A stretch of 64,000 nt of DNA from Sesamum alatum (lineage: Eukaryota > Streptophyta > Magnoliopsida > Lamiales > Pedaliaceae): positions 13,454,001-13,518,000 of the forward strand of contig JACGWO010000003.1 of NCBI GenBank assembly GCA_034509735.1, in the 5' to 3' direction. The notes below the pieces were generated by a model. It searched no databases, had not been told where the DNA came from, and worked only from the letters and a program-made list of their open reading frames with translations. Positions 47,018 through 57,935 of this stretch are shown here, in pieces. A program made the position numbers and the translations under genes. The stretch's first letter is position 1. The number at the start of each line of letters is the position of its first letter.

Positions 47018-47732
47018 TCTTTTGCATGTGTTTAATGTTTTAATGCTTTGATGTATGATGTGTTTGGAAAGCATCCTTTTACATTATATGTTTAAAACTT
47101 GAGCATGCAAAATACTAATAATGATGAGATCTTGGTCTTATTAAACTATAATCTCACTTGGATAGTCCAAGTAAAAATTAGGCCAAAATGGAATTAAAAT
47201 CAAATGGTTTGATTATTCCAAACCTTCCATCCATAGCAATGTAGTAAGGAAGCTACTTTCACCCATTCGTGGTCTCACGAGTCGTGGCACGTTTGGAATG
47301 GAAGAAAGCTGCATTGTTGTTGTGAACGAATGGAATATGCTCCTATTTCCCTGTCTCACGAGTCGTGGGGGGCGACAGTTGAGATATTCATTTGGTTGAT
47401 GGGTCGGGCCTAATGCTGAGTAACATGATTCGCTTAGAGTCCTCGGGATCATGTGAAGAAGCGAGGCAAAATATCTTGGAGATCTCATTGGATGAGAATG
47501 GTATAGGTTACCTCCCACAAATCATTTTTCTATGGAATCGTAAAAGCGGGGCATGGAGAATTGCGTTTGTGGACTCCAAGCCCACTAGGAAATGGTTTCC
47601 CGAAAACCCCACTTGAGAGTGGTGGGATTTTTTAAGAAATGGTGGGAGGGGTTAATGACTAAAGACCAAGTCTTAACTTGAATTCAATATTATAATAATC
47701 TACTAAATTTCTGCTTTACATTTTGAATGTAG
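47018..47732 (+). other. Element E leader, last piece
   Basis: Leader leading into gag. It keeps the palindrome pair CACGAGTCGTG at 47276-47286 and 47357-47367 and the segment GGGTCGGGCCTAATGC before gag, as in F and G. No gene. Confidence 0.8.
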
Positions 47733-48560
47733 ATGTCTAAGAATCCACTCGCTATAATTCTTGAGACTAGTAAATTTGATGGAACAAACTATAATGATTG
47801 GCTGCGAAATCTGAGGATCGTCCTCGAATTCGAAAACCAGGCTTACATTCTGGATAAGCCTCTTCCTCGGGTCTTGTTGTAGGGGTCCTCATCAGAAGAG
47901 CGTTTGACGTTCAATGACCAGCAAGAGGACAACCGCAAGGTCCGCAGCATCATACTAGCATCCATGACTAATGAGATCCAGAATCCAGCCGATAATGCTC
48001 CACATGAAAGACGTTTATGTGGTACCAGACCGACATGTTAGATATGCTGCGACGAAGGCATTTTTCGAAGCTAAGATGACAGAAGGGTCGTCTATACACT
48101 AGCATGGAGTGATGATGCTATCCCTAGTGGAAAAGCTCAAAGACCTCCGAGCTGATCTTGGAAAAGAGACGTACATCGACGTGATCCTTTAGTCTCTTCC
48201 TCCCTCCTGTGACCCGTTTATCGTTAATTATAACATGAATGGGCTTGAAAAAGACCTTCATGAGTTGATAAAAATGTTGGTCCAATACGAGGCAATGGTT
48301 GAAAAGTCTACGCCGTCTGTATTGGTGGAGGAGGCTTCGACCTCAAAAGCGAAGACAAAGGAGCTGGACGCTGGAAAAGGAAGAAGAGTAAGACCGAATG
48401 AGCCACTGCAAACACTCAGTGCGCTCCTGCTGCCATGCTAGGCATGGGCAAAGGAAAGAGGAAGGCAGTTCGACAGTCAAGGATTGCAAAAGATGTTTGC
48501 ATATATTTCCATGATAAGGGGCATTGGAAGAGGGAGTGTCCTAAACTCCTCTCCAACCAA
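47733..48560 (+). pseudogene. Element E gag, decayed
   Basis: The start at 47733 gives MSKNPLAIILETSKFDGTNY and the frame stops after about 49 codons (PLPRVLL then TAG). Later pieces are clear: VPDRHVRYAATKAFFEAKM, LVEKLKDLRADLGKETYI, DPFIVNYNMNGLEKDLHELI, and the second half of a zinc knuckle, GHWKRECPKLLSNQG. The codon before SLPPS is TAG, the same change as in element G. Multiple stops and frameshifts and one internal deletion are visible. Confidence 0.85.
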
Positions 48561-50887
48561 GGTACATTTGATTTGAGCTTTAACATGATTACTATTCTAC
48601 TTCTTGGGTATTGAATACCAGTTGTAGAGCTCATATCTGCAAATGGTTTGCGGGAAATGGGAAGGAGTAGAAGGCTAAGAAGGAGATGGTTATAAAGCTA
48701 GGCAATGGCTGGGCTGTTGCTGCAAAAGCCATAGGACCAACTAGGCTTAGACAGTGATCATGTTAGGATAGAGTTGATAGGTCACAATTATGTAACCTAG
48801 CATGATCAAACTTATGTTTTTCTATTGTTGGACAATGAGGATTACATCTTTTTGATCAATGAAAGTTTCTTTTATTTGAGAAAGAATGGTTATTCTTGTC
48901 TGTTAGGTTGTTTGCATAATTGTTTCAATACTTTTTCATAATTAGATTATGAATGCTCAAAACAAATGATAAGACAGATAATCAAGATAAACTCATAGAT
49001 TTGGTATGAAAAGCTAGGTCACATTCCTCTAGATAGGATAAGGATGTTAGTAGATTCAAGGAGTTTAGAAATAGACAATTTGAGCCTGCTAGCTTGCAAG
49101 TCCTTCCTGAGCAGGAAGATAACCAAGAGGCTCTTTGTAGGACAAAGTATGCTTGCTAGTGGTCTGTTGGATTAGATCCAGTCAGAAATCAGTGGGTTAC
49201 CGAATACACAAAACCAGAAGAGGTTTCACAAGTCTAAGGACCTTTGGAAGGTTCAGGGAATTAGATTTGGAGTGGGAACCAAACTAGCTGCAAAATTAAC
49301 CTTCGATTGAATCAAGTGGTGTGTATTTAGTGGGAGCTCTTGATGTATCTAAATGGGAATGGAATTCTCACTCAGTGAAATTCTTCTTGGAACGCCACAA
49401 TTGAACGACGTCTCTGATAAGGGAGGAATCAAACCTTATTGGATATGGTTTTATCGGAGTTTCACTGAACTACCTTGGCCCATCTGGGCATGTTCTTAAG
49501 ACAGTAGCCAAGTTGTAAAACATGGCACTTTCTAAAGATCGCGGCCAGATGTCATATTGGATATGGCATGGCAAGCTTGTATCCTACAAAGTACTTGAGT
49601 ATGTGGGATGGTCTTGCATACGTCAAGGGACTACTGGGAGGCAAACTACGTTTGTACATTTTAGAGGATAACTGGTGTGAGGAGTAGCTCCTTGAGGAAT
49701 CAAGTAGAGCGACACCTCAGTATGATATAGCTATATCATTTGAAATCAAGTTTGCTCACTGACTATATTCCAGTCCTCCTAAATAAGACCAAGATATCTT
49801 ACATACCTGGGAGGTACAGGTTTCTGGGTAAATCCGGTCAATTAGATTATAATCCAAAAGACATAAGGAGAAACAATGTTGGACATTAGATAGAATCAAT
49901 GGCTTGGAGCCATGTGATTCGACATGGAATTCAAACTAGGTTTGGAACTCCATGTAACTAGAATATTCGTTTTGATGAGTTCATAGGGAGTATGACTCGA
50001 TTAGTAACGAACTTCAGGGTCAGTGGGAGTTTGGTTGTGTTCCTAGTGTTTAAAGTGTGTAATGTCTTATTCATTTGGAATGAATTTAAGATGTTAGGAA
50101 ACACTGAAACACAAATGTTGTTCACGCAATTCTCCATGAAATGAATTGGATTCCTATATATATGGGGTTTAGCTGTCCAAGACTCAGTCAGGTTTGACTG
50201 ATGAGGAAGCTTAGATGTTTGACATCCCCTACGTCTTTGCCGTAGGCAGCATGAGCATGTTGTTTAGTACATTGGACCTGATGTTGTGTATGCTTTGGGC
50301 ATAACAACGGAAATTGGGTGTGTATCGAGGAGGCAGTGGACTGCTATTGAGAATAGTCTTTAATACCTGAATAAGGATTAAAGAAGTGTTCTTGATGCAC
50401 GTTCTACGGAGAGGTGATTCTGGAAGGCTATAGCGATACTAGCTTCGAGTATCATGTGAATAATATCTAGTCTCAGTATGAACATATATTCAGGCTTAAT
50501 GGTAAGGGGGTGGCTTGAAAAGGTTTCAAGCGGGATACCACGACGGACCATGAAAGTTGAATGTATGGCAACTTTAGAACTTGCTCCAGAGAGTGGTTTG
50601 GATGAAAAAAACCACATCCAATGGTTGGGTGTGGTGCCTAGCACGGTCGAGCCAGTAGTTACCTTGGAGGATAACAACATAGCTGTAGCGCAAGCTAAAG
50701 GACCGAGATCTCACGGATCCAGGAAAATTCTTAGACAGTATCATATGCTTGGACCAATGGTATAAAGAGGTGATGTGCGGTTGGACCACATCATCTTGGC
50801 AAAAATAAGGTAGACCCGTGAGACCGAGCTGGATATCGTAGTTTACTCATGATTAGATAAGTCTGAGCAACATGGGTGATTGGCTTT
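48561..50887 (+). pseudogene. Element E pol, heavily decayed
   Basis: No long frame survives. Recognisable traces in order are a protease trace (about 48580-48640), pre-integrase and integrase traces (49020-49450, including an RRNQTLLDM-like segment), reverse transcriptase traces (49900-50150), and an RNase H trace in 50478-50765 (WLGVVPSTVEPVVTLEDNN, AVAQAKGPRSHGSRK). The polypurine tract at 50888-50903 is intact. The order agrees with copia pol. Confidence 0.75.
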
Positions 50888-50903
50888 AGGTCAAGTGGGA
50901 GAT
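50888..50903 (+). other. Element E polypurine tract
   Basis: AGGTCAAGTGGGAGAT directly precedes TGTTAGAATAGG. It is identical to the CopA1 tract despite heavy decay of the genes upstream. Confidence 0.82.
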
Positions 50904-53072
50904 TGTTAGAATAGGTGACCAAAAAGCCAATTGAATTGGCGGTTTTAGGTACTATTTAGCAATCTTTATTAAAGTAATATTGACCTGATGAATATAGTAA
51001 CTATTCATCCGTGGCATTATATGTTTGTTGTGCTTACTAATTACGTTAAACGGCGTTTCAACGTCACAACAAATGCCCACAGACCAATTGGATAACCCAT
51101 GTAGTTGGGTTACGCATTGGATGGCAGCTACGAAACTAACTTCTGAAGGTTGGTCTGAAACGTTCCAAGTCGAGAACCTCGAGACAGGACATTGAGGGTC
51201 CTATAGAGACTTGGACTAAGGATTGCATTCATTAGATGAGTGTCGTGTTTCATCGGCGACAGACGTTGGACGTCTATGCAAATATTAGTGGGTTAGTTGA
51301 CAAGGGTGTCAGCTGACTTAACTGACTCACGAGAATCGTCATGTGGAAGCCTTGGAGGCTTGGTCGGTATAACTGGAATTCCCGGCTCCGATAGTACGAG
51401 ATTAGTCCTCGGACTTGAGGAATCATGGCAGTCACATGGATATGATGGTTATATCTAAGGTTTGGCAAGAGATATCCGTATCTGGGATATGTTCATCATA
51501 AGCCTTATCTAGTGCAGTCGGAATTTGTATTGAGGATGGTGCATTTCCAAGATAGGATCCGTCACCTGTCAGTATATGACAGTCGAGTCTCCTATGCGCT
51601 CTGAGACGGTTTAAACTCTTTAAGTCTGTGGCCACAGTGATTGGTTGAGTAGGGAATGGCTTCCTACATCGATCAATAGAGCAAACGTGTCTCGAGTTAT
51701 TGAGCATAGTCGTCTAGTCCAGGATGGGAACCGATGCCTAATTCCATGCCCTAAACTTAGACCGGGAGATGGATGATGAAAGGACCGTACTCGTATGGTA
51801 CTCAGGAGGCTAAATGTTCACGCCAACATTCACCTAGTCTCTAGTGCCATGGACCGTTGCTAGACGGCCGCCCATGGTAATGGGCGTTTTCTGATTAATG
51901 GTTAATTGAAAAATTATTAATTAAATTAGATTTAATTGACCAATTGTATTGGACACAAGCTCAATTCTAGCTGAGGGTGAACCTAAAGAGTCACACACAA
52001 ATCATTATGGAATTGGTAGAATTAATTTGGATAATTCTAGAAGAAGTGAATTAATTTAATCCAAGGAGAAAAATAAATGATTGGATAATTTATTGGGAAA
52101 TCCATTTGATGGATGGTCTATGAATTAATTAATTGGATTAGTTAATTTTTGGACTTAGAACCTATAAATTAATTGGATTAATTTGTTGGGTTTGGCTTAA
52201 TTAATTGATTAGATCAATTAATTAGAGTTTGGACTTATGTTTATTTAATTGAATTAAATAAACTTATGGGCTTCAATTGGATTGAGATTAATTAGATCAA
52301 TTAATGCCCAATGGACTTTGTTTGGACTTAATTTAATTAGATTAAATAAAAGTCCAAGACTAGTAGTCCTAGTCCATGGAAAAATGTAATTTATAGCAAG
52401 TAAAGGATGAATTAAAATCCTCCACATGTGAGGCACATGTGACCAGCCTTTATATGGTTTGGTAGGTGGTATATTTGCTATAAAGGTGCATGGTTATGTA
52501 AATAGTGGTGAGTGTATGTAGGTTGCTTTGGAAGTTAACTATAGAAGTTGAATTTTGAATTCAACAACTCTACATACACAAAACCATACACATAACTTGT
52601 ATGGCCTTGGCTTGCACGAATTTTTTCCTCAAAAACTCTCCAAAAATCACTGAAAAACTATCCTTCTTGTGTTCATACCTCTTGGAAAGGTTTGAACTAA
52701 AACATTCCAAAAGCACTAATCAAATAGTGTTGTTTCGGAAGTGTTTCTTCTTCACTTCTCTATTTATATCTAGCAATAGATCAGAGAACTATTCTATAGT
52801 GTGGTGTGGACAAATTAGAGGGATTCTAATTTGGATCCTCAAGTGAACGGAAGGAGAAACGGGAAAGAGAACAACGCATGTACCGGTTTTACGTGTGATG
52901 ATCAAAGGTTGGTTTTCTTCACGTTTTCATGTAATTTTTGTTCATATCCTTTTAGCCACATGTCCATCATTCTTCTACTTTTTTATTTATACTTTGACAT
53001 ATACCAAACACCCGGGAATTTCAAAGGGAACACCCCTTTGAACCTATTTTATTCTATGCTTTGAATTCACGT
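50904..53072 (+). repeat. Element E 3' LTR-C, truncated
   Basis: It starts TGTTAGAATAGGTGACCAAA and matches 21592-22710 in its second half. The match stops near GAATTCACG (53072), short of the expected ATTCTTTCA, and an unrelated copia fragment follows. CTGTGGCCACAG is at 51626-51637. Confidence 0.87.
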
Positions 53073-53073
53073 G

Positions 53074-53284
53074 ATGTCAGGCATCGATTCAAAAAAATGG
53101 CTTGAGGCCATGAAATCTAAAATGGACTCCATGGCTCAAACCAGGTTTGGACATTGGTGGACTCTCCCGAAGGTGTTAAACCTATTATGTGTAAACGGGT
53201 CTATAAACGCAGCCTTGAAGCTGATGGGGAGGTGACCACCTTCAAGGCTAGGCTTGTAGTGAAAGGTTACACTTAGCTGATGGG
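53074..53284 (+). pseudogene. Reverse transcriptase fragment
   Basis: It reads MSGIDSKKWLEAMKSKMDSM, then after frameshifts VYKRSLEADGEVTTFKARLV and VKGYT. This matches the N-terminal reverse transcriptase segment at 31380-31575 of F. It is only about 210 bp and has no flanking element structure, so it is a rearranged piece of a related element. Confidence 0.8.
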
Positions 53285-53289
53285 GAGCT

Positions 53290-53480
53290 GATGTGTATGT
53301 TGTTTCTTATTCATGAGATACAACGAATGCCCAGGAGAATCAAGGGAATACCCCTTGATCCGGTATTTAACATTGTTTTGATTTTAAATTCCGTTTCATG
53401 CATGCTCCTTTTGTTTCTTCCGCACTTCCGCCGTGCTAATTCTCAGGCCGATCTATGCTTTTAGTTAGTACCAAGCTGGA
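53290..53480 (+). repeat. LTR 3'-end fragment (LTR-D like)
   Basis: ATTCATGAGATACAACGAATGC, then CAAGGGAATACCCCTTG, then CGCACTTCCGCCGTGCTAATTC follow the order of the last 200 bp of the LTRs here and are closest to the - strand piece at 54538. The terminal TTCA is not clear. Confidence 0.55.
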
Positions 53481-54029
53481 GGGGCTCTGGTGTAGGAGTG
53501 CTGACGCTCAAGTCAGTCTATATTCAAGGTCTCTGTAATAGAAAAAGTAATAGTTGGGTTCGCGAAAATTAAACCTGATGGTGGAGTGCCTATATTTATA
53601 AATGAAGGTGGATTGTACGATTTCATGTGCACCCTAGACCGATAACCAGATCAATGATATGCAATGGGTCACACATATCCGCAGTAACAGTGACAGGTGT
53701 GGTCTTGGCGGACAAAAGCTGCACCACTTCCAAAAGTAACCTGGTATAATGACAATGAAGGACGGTTTTCCTTCTCACTAACTATGAAGGTCTTTGAGAT
53801 ACCTTCGTACTTGGGCAAATTCTCATCAATGTTCCCATTGTGGCCACACATTGAGACGGCCTCGCTAGAGGTCTATCTGGGGCCCTTTATAAAGATGTCT
53901 CCCAGCCTAAAGTTTCTGATGTTCTTGAAGGTCTCTAACGACTCTCATAAATATCCTCAGATCAACTGTTAATAATCTTATTCGTTGTAATGTTAAATAT
54001 CATGAATATAGTTTATTGTTTGGCCATCT
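53481..54029. other. Unassigned segment between LTR fragments
   Basis: About 550 bp unlike the other copia or gypsy sequence in this window. A + strand open frame (53697-53972) encodes a 91-residue stretch including LPKVTWYNDNEGRFSFSLTM and YLGKFSSMFPLWPHIETASL; I do not recognise it. It could be a captured gene piece, an older element, or chance. Confidence 0.4.
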
Positions 54030-54537
54030 TATTAATCCAATTAAATTAATTCTCTTCTTTTGGAATTAATTTCAAATTAATTCCATCACTTTCACGATGA
54101 TTTGTGTGTGACTCTTTAGGTTCACCCTCAGCTATACTTGGGCTTGTGCCCAACACTATTAATTAAATTCAATTTAGTCAATTTTTCATGATTAACCACT
54201 AATCAGGAATGCCCGCTACCATGGGTGGTTTGTCTACCAACCGATCATGGCACTAGAAATCAGGTGAATGTTGGAGTGAATATTTAGGTTCTCGAGTTTC
54301 ATACGGGTACAGTCCTCCCGTCTACCATCACCGGGACTTAGTCTAGGGCATGAAATTGGGTGTTCGTTCCCGTTTTGGACTAGACATCTATGTTCAATAC
54401 TCGAGATTGCGTTTGTTATTCAACATAGGAAACAATTTCTTATTCGACCAATCATTGTGGCCATAGATTCTAAGAGCATGAAGGCATCTCCGAGCACATA
54501 GGAGGTACCGCTGTCACATACTGACAGGAGACAGATC
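54030..54537 (-). repeat. LTR-C fragment
   Basis: It aligns in reverse with about 51540-52070 of LTR-C, including GTGTGTGACTCTTTAGGTTC and the Leu/Asn-rich AT segments. It is interrupted at 54538 by the next LTR. The palindrome is changed to TTGTGGCCATAG. Confidence 0.8.
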
Positions 54538-55125
54538 TGAAGAAAAGCGGATCGGCTCGGGAACACGGCGGAAGCGCGGTGGAGATAAAAATGTGCAAAA
54601 ATAACAAAATTTAAACTGCGTTCAAGGGGTGTGCCCTTGAAAGTTCCCAGGTTATCGGTGTATGAATTCGTAATATAAACACATATAATAAATATGCGTT
54701 CATGGCTATGGAATAAAGGAAGAAAAACGAGAACATAAACGTAGAGTACCTTTCTCGATTTTCTACTCCGATCGTCTACACACATTGATCTACTCCCGGC
54801 ATTCATCCACGCGAGGCTTCAATGTAGAGACCCTCTAAATGCGTCTACACCACACCGAAATTGTGAGATTCATCCTCGTGCTAGTAAGGAATGAATTCAT
54901 GGAAGAGGAAATCGAGACCACACTATCGATTAGTGTGTTCGATCTTCTTTTGTTCTTCACTTGGTTCTTAACCAAGAAGAACACAAAGTAGGAGAAAGGA
55001 ATATAGAGATGGCTGAAAATTCCTAAAGAGGAGAGAGAAAAATCGGCCATGCATAGTGTTGTGGTAAGGGATGGAATGATTGTTACATATATATATATAT
55101 ATAAGAGCCTTAGAATCCTACTTGG
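54538..55125 (-). repeat. LTR-D fragment
   Basis: Its 3' end is TGAAGAAAAGCGGATCGG at 54538, comparable with the LTR-B end (TGAAGGACAAGCGGATCC). It has the CAAGGGGTGTGCCCTTG element and the AAGAACAC...TTCTTC segments of the family. It is cut off at about 55125 with no TGTTAG start. An AT microsatellite is at 55087-55103. Confidence 0.75.
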
Positions 55126-57935
55126 AATTTCTGATTTTTCTTTTTCTTTTAAAGTTCCTCTTGCCCAAAAACGACGTCGTTCTGATACCTTCTTTATGGG
55201 AACGACGATGTTTTAAACACAGTAAATTTCTATTCATAAACAACGTATTTTCGTAGTTGTGAAGAAGAGAGGAGAGGAGAGAAGAGAAAAAAAACCAGCA
55301 GATATTTTCTCTGAAACGATGACGTTCGTCCGATGCAATCTTCCCCTTTCTTTAGTGACGTTTCTTCCATCCTAACACGCCACAATCGATGCTAAAAGTT
55401 TTTCTTCAAGTTTTTTCCCCAAAAAAATAATTTTCTGGTGTAATAATTGTTTTGGATTTTGATTTCTCACCAACCACGTACATCGATTCTTCGGCCATGC
55501 TTATCCCTGTTCCTCGTACAAGACTTTACTCAAGATACGTACGAATCCCTTCCAAGATGGTTCATTTTTCATATTTTCTGTTGAGTTCTTTAATTTATAT
55601 TTTCATTTAGGTTTTTTGATTTGATTGCTACCACTGTGCAGACACCATTTTTTGTCCATGTCTTGCATTGTTGCTTGTACAGATATCTACATTCTTCTTC
55701 AATATTTCTCTCTTCATTGTGTCATGATTTTTTGTGGCATATATATATGGGTGGTTCTCTCTAAAGCTTATAGCTGATTTCAATTATTAAATCAATATTT
55801 TTCATGTATATTTGTTTTTTCGAAATTTGCTTAGCTTTGAAGAGTATAGTAATTTTTGGATGGATTTGTGTGGGTGAGGGCTCTCTGATTTGTATGCGTT
55901 TGTTTTTATATGTCTAATAGTAGTCATTGATCAATGGAAGAATCGAAGTTCTTCCACATAAGCCGATCTTCTGAATATTGATGTCTTAAGAATTGTTATT
56001 GGCAAAATGTTCCAAGTAATAGTCAATTATTAATTTGTATGCCTTTGTTTTTATATGTTTATAGTGTATTATTTATAGGATGATTAAATTAGTTCTTTTT
56101 TGTTCTTAAGTTTTCCTATGCTAATACAGTATGTATCCTTCAACTCTTTTGTTAAAACATTTCTTAGAACATTAAATCAGTTTACATATTTGAAGATGAG
56201 ATCTTCGTAATTATGTCTTAACTGTAGCTAATTTCCTTTTAAGAGATAAAAACTAGAGCAAGGAGGTTGTGCTTTTTGCTTGATTCAAGCTTATTTCGTT
56301 GAAATATGTGGGTTTTGCAAATCTAAAAGATATTGATTCTTGAAAAAGAAGAAAACCAGAAGTTGTTGTAAAGTAATTCTTGTTGTAAAGGTAATTCTCG
56401 AATTCTACTCATCTATGCTTCTGGGTTGAATTTTACGCTCGAACTCATGAATATAGTTTGACTCCCTTCTATATTTGTATTACTTAGAAACACAAGTTTT
56501 CCTTATTTCTGCTTTAATTGAGGTAAGGAACTTGGTTTTAGATCTTTTTGGAACTTCATCTCCACCTTCCCTTTCTTTACATTCACAGTCGCCATTAGCA
56601 ATATTGTATGATTTTTCTCATGCTATTGGTGCTATTGTGGTTGTTGACATCTAGCCATTTCATATTTCTTTGCAGGATATTCTTAGAATTGTAAATCATC
56701 CATTTTTTTTTTTTTTTTTTTGTTGATTAGTTAAAAATTTTGAGTTTTAAGGTCATCTTTTGTTTTCCAATAGGAAATATTATATCGGAGCCTTTTTGCA
56801 CAACTCGCGGATTTACCCTGTTCGTTTAAAGCGGAAAGCATCCTTTGGAGATCTTCCAAGGAATACTCCCAATCTTTTTGTCGTCTTTGAAAGAATCTCT
56901 CTCGAATGAATTTGGCAATTCCCATTCATCGTTGGGATAAAGAGATTTCATTTTTGCGATGATTTTATTTTTTTAACAAAAAGCGGTTAATAGTTATATC
57001 CCTTAATCGTGCTTGTTGCTTAGGTTTTACAACGATATCATAGAATGATCTTCCAACACATAAAAGTGTCTTTTTATTTATTTTTCATTTTTTATATCAT
57101 TACAATTACCTAGCCTGTTATCCAGGAGTTCAATTTTCGAGTAGCTTATGCTTCTGCATGATCCTGAATTTTATTTTATTTTGTGCAGTAACTTAATAAT
57201 GAATATGGTTACAATTATGCTAATTATTTGTGTATTGGTGTTCCCAACAGCCATATACTTCCATGATTTTTATTTGCTCTGATTTAGCGACACGAATCTA
57301 AGAACTTGATTTATGTCATTTTTCAACAGTTTGGTGTCTGTAAATACCCCTCATGGATCTAGATTATTACATATGTGCTGCTTATTTTTGTGATTGAATT
57401 CTTAGTCTCACAAAGAGATTCATTCATAATGTTTCCAATTACAGGCAGAGCAGATGAAGAAGAGACTTAAGCAAGTATTCACTTTCTTCTGTAGAGCTTT
57501 CATCAGACATCACTTTTCTTCTTCGTTATTGCAGTATTAAAGACCATGCATTTAACTTCTAATGATAAATAGCATGTATAAGTTAAACCTTTTGTGGTTG
57601 ATTGTTTAATGAGTGATGTCATAAGGGCCTCCTTCTCTTAGTGTTAAATATGGCATGGTATTCACAGCAGAATCCTTTTCATGTTTGGTGCCTTTTTTGC
57701 CTATAAGTTGTTGTTTTTGTCCTTTACTTTCAATTATCCATGTCAACAAGTTCAAATAGATTGCATCTTTTGATCTTCTTATTGTGGTAAAATTAGGAGG
57801 ACAGATAGATGGGTTGTGAATGGTCTGTGGTGTTTTTGGCGTTTTGGCAATGGAAGTTCATCGCTGGGGTTTAGTCAACAATGAGGATGAGGATGGTTAT
57901 TAGTTCTTTTACTCTATAAATAAAAGTACTTATAC
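55126..57935. other. AT-rich non-LTR segment, possible host gene remnant
   Basis: About 2.8 kb with no match to the LTR elements in the window. It begins with a GA-rich tract (55260-55305) like plant 5' untranslated regions. T-rich stretches ending in CAG follow, as at intron ends: TTTCTTTGCAG at 56665-56675, and ACAG before GCAGAGCAGATGAAGAAGAG near 57445. AATAAA is near 57920. A - strand frame (56731-56925) encodes 64 residues with a basic ERFFQRRQKDWEYSLEDLQ segment that I do not recognise. An exon-intron structure is suggested but not demonstrated. Confidence 0.35.

Larger units (their letters stand above)
21592..53072 (+). mobile_element. Old Ty1-copia element E (LTR-C), heavily invaded
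   Basis: The pieces in order are 5' LTR-C (21592-22747), primer site, leader (22763-23717, 26214-26319, 44858-45019, 47018-47732), gag and pol remnants (47733-50887), polypurine tract and 3' LTR-C (50904-53072, 3' end missing). The gypsy element splits the 5' LTR at 21592; its matching left part lies outside the window. Three LTR-A units are inserted in the leader, each with its own TSD. Coding decay is much greater than in CopA1, F or G, fitting its position as host of all of them. Confidence 0.87.

Noticed and set aside
55087..55103. AT repeat as an insertion boundary
   Set aside because: A simple microsatellite; no TSD or terminal motif accompanies it.
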